Of a stretch of DNA of 64,000 bases, positions 15,330 to 22,617 are shown in pieces. The stretch covers positions 1-64,000 of the forward strand of contig JAFYOX010000094.1 in the NCBI GenBank assembly GCA_017547755.1, given 5' to 3'. Both the position numbers and the translations under genes were made by a program. The stretch's first letter is position 1. Each line of letters opens with the position of its first letter. The notes under the pieces were generated by a model. It was given only the letters and a program-made list of their open reading frames with translations, did no database searches and was not told where the DNA came from. Origin of the DNA: Clostridia bacterium (GTDB taxonomy: Bacteria > Bacillota > Clostridia > Oscillospirales > CAG-272).

Positions 15330-17471
15330 ATGGGACCTGGAAGACCCGGCGGTCAGTTCATGGGACGTCATGAAAAAATGATGGAAGCCATGAAGGAACC
15401 GAAACCGGAATCCCTCAAAGAAGTTCCCGGCTACCTTTATCGCCTGATCACGAAATTTTTCCACCGCTTATTCTATATTTTCCGTCTCGTATGGGACACC
15501 AAACCGTGGATCCTGCTTTACATGATCTTCATGGCGATCTTCAACGGCGTGACCCCCGTCATCGGCGCGAAGATCGGCGCAGACCTTCTCAACGCCCTCG
15601 CTTCCTCGTATGTTTCCGCAACACAGGGGCAGTTTGAATTCGATCTCGTCATGAAAATCCTGATCATCCGGTTCGCCTACAACTTCATCACCGGACTGAT
15701 CAACCGCATCAGCAACATTCTCAACAACATCTCGAGCGAGCTTGTCGTCAACCACGTCAACCTCAAGATCATGTACAAGTCGCGCGAAGTCGACCTTGCA
15801 AGCTTTGACCTTCCCGAATTCTACGAAAAATTCGAAAATGCAAAGCGCGAAGCCGGCAACCGTCCTATCCACATTCTCAATGCGAACTTCACGATCATCA
15901 GTACCGTCATCAGTATGTTCTCGTTCGTGGTCGCACTGCTTTCCGTCAGCCCGTGGGCGCCGCTGGTCATCCTCGCAATGAGCGTCCCGACCGCGCTCAT
16001 CAACTTCCGCTACCGCAAAAAGAATTTCTGGTACCTCCGCTGGCACTCCAAGGAACGCCGCCAGATGAACTACTACTCCAACCTCATGACCAACAAGGAT
16101 ATGGTCAAGGAAATCCGCCTGTTCCACCTGTCCGACCTCTTCATCGGACGGTATCAGGAAACCTTCCTTGTATATTTCCGCGGTCTGAAGAAGCTGTTCG
16201 TGGAAGAAGGTCTTCTGCATATGTGCATGACCGTCGTCACCACCACGATCAACTGTCTGCTCTTCCTCTACATCGCCAAAGGCGTTGCGGAAGGCAAGTA
16301 CGAAGTCGGTGACTACTCCTTCTATACCGGTGCGCTGTCCTCCATTTCCAGCGGTATCGGCACCCTCATCAGCACCACCGCATCCATTTACGAAGGCACG
16401 CTGTTCATCGACAACCTCATTTCATTCATGGATGAAAAGCCGACCATCGTTCCTCTGCTTCCCGAACCCCGCAAGATCGCGCACCATACCGGTCATACGA
16501 TCGAATTCCAGAACGTATCATTCGTATATCCCGGCACCGAACGCAAGGTCATCAACGATGTCAGCTTCACGCTCAATCCCGGCGATACCTGCGTACTCGT
16601 CGGTCTGAACGGCGCGGGCAAGACAACGCTCATCAAGCTGCTCACCCGTCTGTATGACCCGACCGAAGGACGTATCCTTCTTGACGGACACGATATCCGC
16701 GAATATTCCGTCGAAGACCTGTACTCCATGTTCGGCATCATCTTCCAGGACTTCGGCAAATACGCCGTCAACGTCCGCGAAAACATCCAGTTCGGTCAGC
16801 TTGAACGCGAAGCCGGCGAAGATGAAGTCATCCTCGCCGCAGAACAATCGTCCGCCGACCAGTTTATCGACGACCTGCCCGATAAGTACGACACACCGCT
16901 CATGCGCTACTTCGAAGAAAACGGCATCGAACTTTCCATCGGTCAGTGGCAGAAGCTGTCCATCGCCCGTGCATTCTACAGCGATTCCGACGTGATCATC
17001 CTCGACGAACCGACCGCAAGCCTTGACGCCATCGCAGAACAGGAGATCTACAACCAGTTTGACCGTCTGCGCAAGGACAAGACCACCATTTTCGTTTCCC
17101 ACCGTCTCTCCAGTGCGACCGTCGCCAACAAGATCATCGTTCTTGAACACGGCGCGATCGTGGAAATCGGCGACCACAGCGAACTCATGAAGAAGAAGGG
17201 TACCTACTACGAACTCTTCTCCACGCAGGCAAAGCGCTACATCACTCCGATCGACGGTATGTCGGCAGAAGATTTCATGAATACCGGCGAAGCGGCCATG
17301 ACTCTCGAAGCGGCAAATGCCCAGCACGGTCACGGCAGACCTCCGCACGGTCATCCCGGTCATCCCGGCGGCAGACCGCCGTTCGGTGAAGGAAAACCGC
17401 CGTTCGGCGAAGGAAGACCGCCGATGCCCCCGCAGGGAGGCAGACCTCCGGAACCGGCAGGCAAACCATAA
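15330..17471 (+). CDS. ABC exporter (membrane domain-ATPase fusion) with His/Gly/Pro-rich tail
   Basis: This 713-residue half-transporter has a transmembrane domain at about 45-355 and an ATPase domain at about 385-620. The ATPase has Walker A VGLNGAGKTTLIKLL, signature LSIGQWQKLSIARAF (LSIGQ in place of LSGGQ), Walker B VIILDEPTASLD and H-loop FVSHRLSS. Both ends are unusual: the start reads GPGRPGGQFMGRH, and about the last 50 residues repeat Gly-His-Pro and PPFGEG units (HGHGRPPHGHPGHPGG). The tail could bind metal or be a flexible linker. With only one half-transporter gene, a homodimer is expected. MarR control suggests export of a toxic compound. Confidence 0.9.
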   Translation: MGPGRPGGQFMGRHEKMMEAMKEPKPESLKEVPGYLYRLITKFFHRLFYIFRLVWDTKPWILLYMIFMAIFNGVTPVIGAKIGADLLNALASSYVSATQGQFEFDLVMKILIIRFAYNFITGLINRISNILNNISSELVVNHVNLKIMYKSREVDLASFDLPEFYEKFENAKREAGNRPIHILNANFTIISTVISMFSFVVALLSVSPWAPLVILAMSVPTALINFRYRKKNFWYLRWHSKERRQMNYYSNLMTNKDMVKEIRLFHLSDLFIGRYQETFLVYFRGLKKLFVEEGLLHMCMTVVTTTINCLLFLYIAKGVAEGKYEVGDYSFYTGALSSISSGIGTLISTTASIYEGTLFIDNLISFMDEKPTIVPLLPEPRKIAHHTGHTIEFQNVSFVYPGTERKVINDVSFTLNPGDTCVLVGLNGAGKTTLIKLLTRLYDPTEGRILLDGHDIREYSVEDLYSMFGIIFQDFGKYAVNVRENIQFGQLEREAGEDEVILAAEQSSADQFIDDLPDKYDTPLMRYFEENGIELSIGQWQKLSIARAFYSDSDVIILDEPTASLDAIAEQEIYNQFDRLRKDKTTIFVSHRLSSATVANKIIVLEHGAIVEIGDHSELMKKKGTYYELFSTQAKRYITPIDGMSAEDFMNTGEAAMTLEAANAQHGHGRPPHGHPGHPGGRPPFGEGKPPFGEGRPPMPPQGGRPPEPAGKP

Positions 17472-17484
17472 CGCATAAACTCCC

Positions 17485-17523
17485 CATGCGGTACCGCAGA
17501 AACAGCGGTGCCGCATGATTTTT
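17485..17523 (+). terminator. intrinsic terminator of the marR-ABC operon
   Basis: The long stem CATGCGGtACCGC / GCGGTgCCGCATG has a 7-base loop and is followed by ATTTTTT. Confidence 0.85.
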
Positions 17524-17540
17524 TCCGCCGCAAATTTGCA

Positions 17541-17569
17541 TTTACAATTCCCGGAAAGTGTGATATAAT
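17541..17569 (+). promoter_or_regulatory. promoter of the phosphoesterase-PPTase operon
   Basis: TTTACA (17541-17546), a 17-base spacer and TATAAT (17564-17569) stand 28 bases before ATG 17598. Confidence 0.6.
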
Positions 17570-17597
17570 GCTTTCATATCAAAAAGGAGATGTGTCC

Positions 17598-18335
17598 ATG
17601 AACATTCGCCGCTTCAAAATCGTCTGTAAAGGAAAAAACGCGCCGTCCGGAACAAAGATCGCGGTCACTGCGGACCTTCATCACCGTCCGTGGGGAGAAA
17701 CCACCGAACAGCTCCGCGGACTGAAGCCGGACATTATCTGCGCACCGGGCGATATCATGCAGGAAACCGACCATTTTTCCATCCGTGAATGCTTCAATCA
17801 GGTCGGATTCAATTTTCTCGCAGAATGCCGGAAGATCGCGCCGGTCTTTTATTCACAGGGCAATCACGAACGCGGCATGACGGACGAAAACCGTCGGATC
17901 CTCGCGGACGCAGGGATCCTCTACCTCGACAATACATGGATACAGCACGGCGAGCTGACCATCGGCGGTCTGTCCTCCGGCTATACAAGCGGCATCCCGA
18001 AACAGAAAAACACGCCGCCGCCGGACGTTTCGGTCGTCCGGAAATTCGCCATGCAGAACGGATTCCGTCTTCTTCTGTGCCACCATCCCGAATACTGGCC
18101 GGCATACATCCGCGAAACGGACATCGAACTGACCCTCTCCGGTCACGCACACGGCGGGCAGTGGCAGATCCCTTTCACCGATCAGGGCATTTACGCGCCC
18201 GGACAGCAACTTTTCCCGAAATACACGAGCGGGATCTACGAAAACCGGCTCGCGGTCAGCCGCGGAATGTCGAACACCGTTCCCGTGCCGCGCCTTTTCA
18301 ATCCGCGCGAGATCCTTCTTCTGGAACTCGTATGA
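17598..18335 (+). CDS. calcineurin-like metallophosphoesterase (YkuE/YaeI type)
   Basis: This 245-residue protein shows the metallophosphoesterase motifs: TADLHH (first metal site), APGDIM (GD motif), YSQGNHERG (GNHE) and, near the end, LLCHHPEYW and LSGHAHGGQWQ. Relatives are phosphodiesterases acting on lipid head-group or nucleotide substrates. No signal peptide or membrane anchor is evident, unlike several YkuE homologues. ATG 17598 has an aaaaggaga RBS. The following PPTase gene overlaps its stop (ATGA), so translation is coupled. Confidence 0.88.
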   Translation: MNIRRFKIVCKGKNAPSGTKIAVTADLHHRPWGETTEQLRGLKPDIICAPGDIMQETDHFSIRECFNQVGFNFLAECRKIAPVFYSQGNHERGMTDENRRILADAGILYLDNTWIQHGELTIGGLSSGYTSGIPKQKNTPPPDVSVVRKFAMQNGFRLLLCHHPEYWPAYIRETDIELTLSGHAHGGQWQIPFTDQGIYAPGQQLFPKYTSGIYENRLAVSRGMSNTVPVPRLFNPREILLLELV

Positions 18336-18877
18336 CAAAACTCTTCCTTTATTATAAAGCCGATCCCGACGAACCCTCCCGTGTCCTTCGCCTTCGTGCG
18401 GCGTCGGATCATACGGGAGATCCTGTGGAAAACTTCACGGAATCCGCGGGAATCCACGGAAAACCGTATTTCCCGTCGCATCCGCACGTGCATTTCTCGG
18501 TCTCGCATACCGGCGGACTCTGGATCTGCGCCTTTGCGGACGCCGAAGTCGGCTGCGATGTGCAGGAATACCGGAAAAACGATACGCCCGAACGCCGGAA
18601 ACGTCTCGCAAAACGATGGTTTTCGGACGGCGAACGGCAGTATCTCGACGATCACGGGTACGAAACGGAAGAATTCTATCGGATCTGGGCAAGAAAAGAA
18701 GCGTACGTGAAATACACCGGTACCGGCATCGGCGAAGGCAATTTTCCGTCGTTCGACGTGACACAGCCGATCCCCGGCTGCGTGATGCGGGATATCGTCC
18801 TGCCGTACCCGGAAGATCACGCGGCGGCAGTCGTCTGCGCGGAAGATTTTTCCGCGGAACTGCGGGAGATCCCATAA
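18332..18877 (+). CDS. 4'-phosphopantetheinyl transferase (Sfp-like)
   Basis: This 181-residue protein has the Sfp-type signatures HVHFSVSHTGGLWICAFA, VGCDVQEYR (first Mg-binding Asp) and FYRIWARKEAYVKYTGTGI, matching the (W/F)xxKExxxK motif. It transfers phosphopantetheine from CoA to a Ser on an acyl or peptidyl carrier protein. It is short compared with Sfp (about 220), lacking some N-terminal sequence. No carrier-protein or polyketide/NRPS gene is in the window, so it may serve fatty acid synthesis in place of AcpS or a remote cluster. ATG 18332 overlaps the phosphoesterase stop by 4 bases. Confidence 0.88.
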   Translation: MTKLFLYYKADPDEPSRVLRLRAASDHTGDPVENFTESAGIHGKPYFPSHPHVHFSVSHTGGLWICAFADAEVGCDVQEYRKNDTPERRKRLAKRWFSDGERQYLDDHGYETEEFYRIWARKEAYVKYTGTGIGEGNFPSFDVTQPIPGCVMRDIVLPYPEDHAAAVVCAEDFSAELREIP

Positions 18878-18923
18878 CATCGGATAAAAAATATTTAGAT
18901 ATACCCAAAGCAGGAGGCAAACT

Positions 18924-20777
18924 ATGATTACCGACTATCGGAACGTGACCCTTCGCGGCGGCTTCTGGAAATCCAAGGAAGACCTTAACCGCGACGTCAC
19001 CATCAAGGCGGTCTACGACCGTTTCTACGAATCCGGACGTATCGACGCATTCAAGTGCAACTGGAAACCGGGCGACCCCAAGCAGCCCCATTTCTTCTGG
19101 GACTCCGACGTTGCCAAGTGGATGGAAGGCGCGGCCTACATCCTGAAGCGCGAACGCATCGAAGACCTCGAACAGAAGGTCGAAGCCCTCATCGATGAGA
19201 TCGAAAAGAATCAGTGGGAAGACGGCTACTTCAACATCTACTTCACCGTCGTCAAGCCGGGCGAACGCTTCACCAACCGTGACTGGCATGAACTCTACTG
19301 CGCCGGTCACCTCATCGAAGCGGCGTGCGCCTACTACGAAGCGACCGGACGCGACCGTTTCCTGAAGATCATGGAAAAATATGCGGACTGCATCGCAAAG
19401 ATCTTCATGGAAGACGATTCCGCAAACTTCGTCACCCCCGGTCACGAAGAAATCGAACTCGCTCTTTACCGCCTGTACAAGACCACCGGCGAACAGCGCT
19501 TCATGGATCTGTGTGCGTTCTTCCTGAACACCCGCGGAACCAGAAACGAAAAAGATTCCCCCATCGCAGGCGTACAGATGTACGCGCAGAGCCATCTCCC
19601 GATCCGTGAACAGTCCGAAGCCGCAGGACACTCCGTCCGCGCGACCTATCTCTACTCCGGTATGGCGGACCTCGCACTCGAAACGAAGGACACCACCCTC
19701 GCAAAGGCGTGTGAATCCCTGTTCGACGATATCGTTAACAAGAAGATGTACGTGACCGGCGGCATCGGCTCTACCCACATCGGCGAAGCGTTCACGATCC
19801 CGTATGACCTGCCGAACGACCGCGCATACACCGAAACCTGCGCTTCCATCGGCATGATCTTCTTCGCAAACCGTATGTTCGCTCTCGATGCGATGCTGAA
19901 CGGCGTTCCGTCCTCGAAGTACGCGGACATCGCGGAACTCGAACTGTACAACGGTGCCCTCTCCGGTCTGTCCCTCGACGGCGAATGCTTCTTCTACGAA
20001 AATCCGCTGGAAATCTACCTGCCCGACCGCGGCCGCGTTCCTCCGTACTTCAACAGCTACGATCATCTTCCGATCACCCAGCGCGTCCGTATCTTCGGCT
20101 GCTCCTGCTGCCCGCCGAACATCAACCGCCTGCTGTCCTCGCTCGGCAACTACATCTACGGCTACGACGAAGAAAAGAACGTCGTCTACATCAACCAGTT
20201 CGCCGACAGTGAATTCGTTTCCGGTGACGTCCGCGTCGAACAGAAGACGACCTACCCGAACAACGGCCATATCGCAATTTCCTCCAATGTTCCGGTATAC
20301 GTCAGAATCCCGGGCTGGTGCCGCCGCTTCATGGCAACCAAGAAATACGAAATGGTCAACGGCTACGCCAAGTTCGAAGCCGGTGAGATCGACGTGGAAT
20401 TCGATATGACGCAGGTCATGCTGACCGCTTCCGTCGGCGTCCACAAGAACATCGGACGTGCCGCTGTCCGCCGCGGACCGGTGATCTACTGCGCAGAAGC
20501 CGTGGACAACGACGGCGACGTTCACAGCCTGTACCTCGACCGCCGTACGCTGAACGACGGCGTCGCCGTACTGAACGACAAATACGGCGTTCCGACGATC
20601 ACGTTCAACGGTTTCCGCCGCGTGGATTCGATCGACCGCGACATTTCGCCGCTGTACGGCATCCTCGACAACATCGTCGGCGAAGACTTCAAGCCGGCAA
20701 AGATCAGCATGATCCCGTACTTTGCATTCGCAAACCGCGGAGAAAGCAATATGCTGGTATTCATGAATTACAGATAA
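18924..20777 (+). CDS. GH127-family beta-L-arabinofuranosidase-like protein (DUF1680)
   Basis: This 617-residue protein fits GH127/DUF1680: an N-terminal (alpha/alpha)6 barrel starting NVTLRGGFWKSKEDLNRDV, with HFFWDSDVAKWMEGAAYIL, GQ-type and YAQSHLPIREQSEAAGHSVRA segments. The Cys pair GCSCCPPNINRLLSSLGNYIYG corresponds to the zinc-bound catalytic cysteine region of HypBA1. An ETCASIGMIFF motif supplies an acidic residue. The family releases L-arabinofuranose from plant or glycoprotein glycans. There is no signal peptide, so it likely acts in the cytosol on imported oligosaccharides. An aggagg RBS lies at 18911-18916. It is alone in its unit, with the terminator at 20788-20817. Confidence 0.9.
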   Translation: MITDYRNVTLRGGFWKSKEDLNRDVTIKAVYDRFYESGRIDAFKCNWKPGDPKQPHFFWDSDVAKWMEGAAYILKRERIEDLEQKVEALIDEIEKNQWEDGYFNIYFTVVKPGERFTNRDWHELYCAGHLIEAACAYYEATGRDRFLKIMEKYADCIAKIFMEDDSANFVTPGHEEIELALYRLYKTTGEQRFMDLCAFFLNTRGTRNEKDSPIAGVQMYAQSHLPIREQSEAAGHSVRATYLYSGMADLALETKDTTLAKACESLFDDIVNKKMYVTGGIGSTHIGEAFTIPYDLPNDRAYTETCASIGMIFFANRMFALDAMLNGVPSSKYADIAELELYNGALSGLSLDGECFFYENPLEIYLPDRGRVPPYFNSYDHLPITQRVRIFGCSCCPPNINRLLSSLGNYIYGYDEEKNVVYINQFADSEFVSGDVRVEQKTTYPNNGHIAISSNVPVYVRIPGWCRRFMATKKYEMVNGYAKFEAGEIDVEFDMTQVMLTASVGVHKNIGRAAVRRGPVIYCAEAVDNDGDVHSLYLDRRTLNDGVAVLNDKYGVPTITFNGFRRVDSIDRDISPLYGILDNIVGEDFKPAKISMIPYFAFANRGESNMLVFMNYR

Positions 20778-20787
20778 AGAAAAAATC

Positions 20788-20817
20788 AGGGGAGATACGC
20801 ATCCGCGTATCTCCCCT
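20788..20817. terminator. bidirectional terminator between GH127 and CNNM genes
   Basis: A 13-pair stem aggggagatacgc / gcgtatctcccct. On the minus strand it is followed by gaTTTTTTC, and on the plus strand by a weaker GTCGTTTT, so it best terminates the CNNM gene. Confidence 0.8.
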
Positions 20818-20823
20818 GTCGTT

Positions 20824-22236
20824 TTATCGGTCTTTGTCTTTTTCTTTATCCTTCTTGGATTCCTTTTCTTCGCGATCGTCATCCGCATCTTCCTCTTCGC
20901 CTTCAGCGACGATCTTGTCGCGGCGGACGATCATCTTCACGATGCGGTGATCCTTGATCTCCGTAACGCGTACGTGAAGCGGTTCGAGTTCGATATCGAA
21001 TTCCGTGCCGTCCTCGGGAACAACCCCGTAATTCGAGAAGACGTAGCCGCCCATGGTATCGTATTTTTCCGTAGGCAGTTCGACGTTCAGTTCATCCGCA
21101 ACTTCTCCGAGAGGTGCAACCCCGCGGATTGCCCAGATGCCTTCGCAGTCGTCATCTTCGGGAGTATCGAGCTTGGTGATATCGGGTTCTTCCGGTTCAG
21201 CCTCATCGTTGTCATCGGTCAGGTCGCCGACCAGCTGTTCGAGCAGGTCGTTCATCGTCACGATGCCGCGGAGTCCGCCGTATTCGTCAAGAACCACGGC
21301 AAAGTGGGTCTTGGTTTTCTTCATCTGCTTCATGAGAACGTCGGCGTGCAGTCCTTCGGGAACAAAATACGCCGGACGGAGCGATTCAAGGATCTGTTCA
21401 CGGGGCGCACCCTTGAGACGGAAATAGTCCTTGACGCTCAGGATACCGACAACTTCATCGATGGTATCGCCGCAGACGGGATACATGGAATGACGGGTAT
21501 CGTGAATGATGTTCTCCCATTCCGCATCGTCATCTTCCAGCCAGAGCGGATGGATATCGGTACGGTGGGTAGCAAATTCGCCGACGGTGATGTCGTTGAA
21601 TTCGAATACGTTCTGAATGATCTCCTGTTCCTGTTCGTCAATGACGCCCTTCTGACCGCCTTCGTCAACCAGCAGACGAATGCTTTCTTCGTTGACGTCG
21701 TCCGCTTCTTCGTTCGGGTCGATGTTCATCATCCGGAGCACAAGATTGGTGGATACGGAAAGGAACCAGACCACGGGAGTAAAGAGCTTCGCAAATCCGA
21801 CAAGCATCGGTGCCATCACCAGTGCCAGGGATTCGCTCTTCTTCATGGCGAGACGTTTGGGAACGAGTTCGCCGAGAATGAGCGTGAAGTAGGAGAGAAG
21901 CAGGGTGATCACAATGACCGCGATGTCCTGCAGAGTCGCCGGATCGATGTCCAGCTCGAATTTTGCGACCCAGTTCACCAGACGTTCCGCAAAATTGTCC
22001 GCAGCGAACGCACTTCCGAGGAATCCGGACAGCGTGATCGCGATCTGGATGGTGGAAAGGAATTTTGCCGGCTGTTCGGTCAGTTTCCGGAGCTTCTTCG
22101 CACTCCGGCTGCCGTTTTCTTCAAGTTTCGTAATTTTTGCTTCGTTCACCGAAAGCACCGCGATCTCCGCACAGGCAAACACGGCGTTCAGAAATATAAG
22201 TATAAACTGGAGAAGAAGCTGTCCCCATATGTCCAT
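20824..22236 (-). CDS. CNNM/CorC-type (hemolysin-like) transporter with CBS pair
   Basis: This 470-residue protein has a DUF21 (CNNM) transmembrane domain at about 1-195 (FAGAEIA-type ACAEIAVLSVNEAKI, LSTIQIAITLSGFLGSAFA, LILGELVPKRLA). Two CBS motifs span about 210-340 (VVLDEYGGLRGIVTMNDLLEQLVGD), then a CorC_HlyC domain (YDTMGGYVFSNYG). The family is linked to Mg2+/Co2+ efflux. The C-terminus is a highly charged KKDKEKDKDR tail. A TTG-initiated extension to 22254 is possible, but ATG 22236 follows ggagg. It is probably transcribed with the 50-residue ORF upstream from the promoter at 22490-22518. Confidence 0.9.
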   Translation of the reverse strand: MDIWGQLLLQFILIFLNAVFACAEIAVLSVNEAKITKLEENGSRSAKKLRKLTEQPAKFLSTIQIAITLSGFLGSAFAADNFAERLVNWVAKFELDIDPATLQDIAVIVITLLLSYFTLILGELVPKRLAMKKSESLALVMAPMLVGFAKLFTPVVWFLSVSTNLVLRMMNIDPNEEADDVNEESIRLLVDEGGQKGVIDEQEQEIIQNVFEFNDITVGEFATHRTDIHPLWLEDDDAEWENIIHDTRHSMYPVCGDTIDEVVGILSVKDYFRLKGAPREQILESLRPAYFVPEGLHADVLMKQMKKTKTHFAVVLDEYGGLRGIVTMNDLLEQLVGDLTDDNDEAEPEEPDITKLDTPEDDDCEGIWAIRGVAPLGEVADELNVELPTEKYDTMGGYVFSNYGVVPEDGTEFDIELEPLHVRVTEIKDHRIVKMIVRRDKIVAEGEEEDADDDREEKESKKDKEKDKDR

Positions 22237-22308
22237 GATAAGTAAATCCTCCAAAAATGATTCTGTAATTCGTATGCAAAATTTTTTCCGAAGAACCTAA
22301 ATATCAGG

Positions 22309-22461
22309 TCAAAAACCGACGGAAATGCAAAAAGGCATACCTGTACCCCACATAAGAGCGCAGCAATGCCTTGGAACAGCAATATCCGCAGGTGTCATAT
22401 TTGGTTGTGGTAAAAGCACGTCGATTACACTCGGTACTGTCCCCGGCGTCCATAATGACAT
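22309..22461 (-). CDS. small ORF, 50 residues, upstream of the CNNM gene
   Basis: Reading from ATG 22461 gives a 50-residue peptide beginning MSLWTPGTVPSVIDVLLPQP and ending GMPFCISVGF, with three Cys, several Pro and no clear membrane helix. A cggagg lies only 3 bases before ATG, closer than usual. A consensus promoter stands 29 bases further up, and the CNNM start is 73 bases downstream. It may be a real small protein, a regulatory leader peptide, or part of a structured leader. I do not recognise the sequence or match it to a riboswitch class I know. Confidence 0.45.
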   Translation of the reverse strand: MSLWTPGTVPSVIDVLLPQPNMTPADIAVPRHCCALMWGTGMPFCISVGF

Positions 22462-22489
22462 GATCCTCCGTTTTTTAATGATTTTAATT

Positions 22490-22518
22490 ATTATACCATG
22501 AACACGGAGGATTGTCAA
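22490..22518 (-). promoter_or_regulatory. promoter of the small ORF-CNNM unit
   Basis: A consensus minus-strand promoter: TTGACA (22513-22518), a 17-base spacer and TATAAT (22490-22495). Confidence 0.85.
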
Positions 22519-22556
22519 CAGGTTCCGCCGACTTTGTGCAGATCGCCGAAAAGTGC

Positions 22557-22590
22557 GAGGGGGAACCTTTCCTCTGAAAAGGTTCCCCTC
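22557..22590 (-). repeat. dispersed palindromic repeat, copy 7
   Basis: The palindrome gaggggaacctttt / aaaggttccccctc has its head 27 bases beyond the stop of the isomerase-ligase fusion. The tail is not clear. A gtgcagatc at 22536-22544 lies in the opposite orientation to other copies. Confidence 0.65.
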
Positions 22591-22617
22591 AAGAAAAACA
22601 TATAATATTTGATAAAC

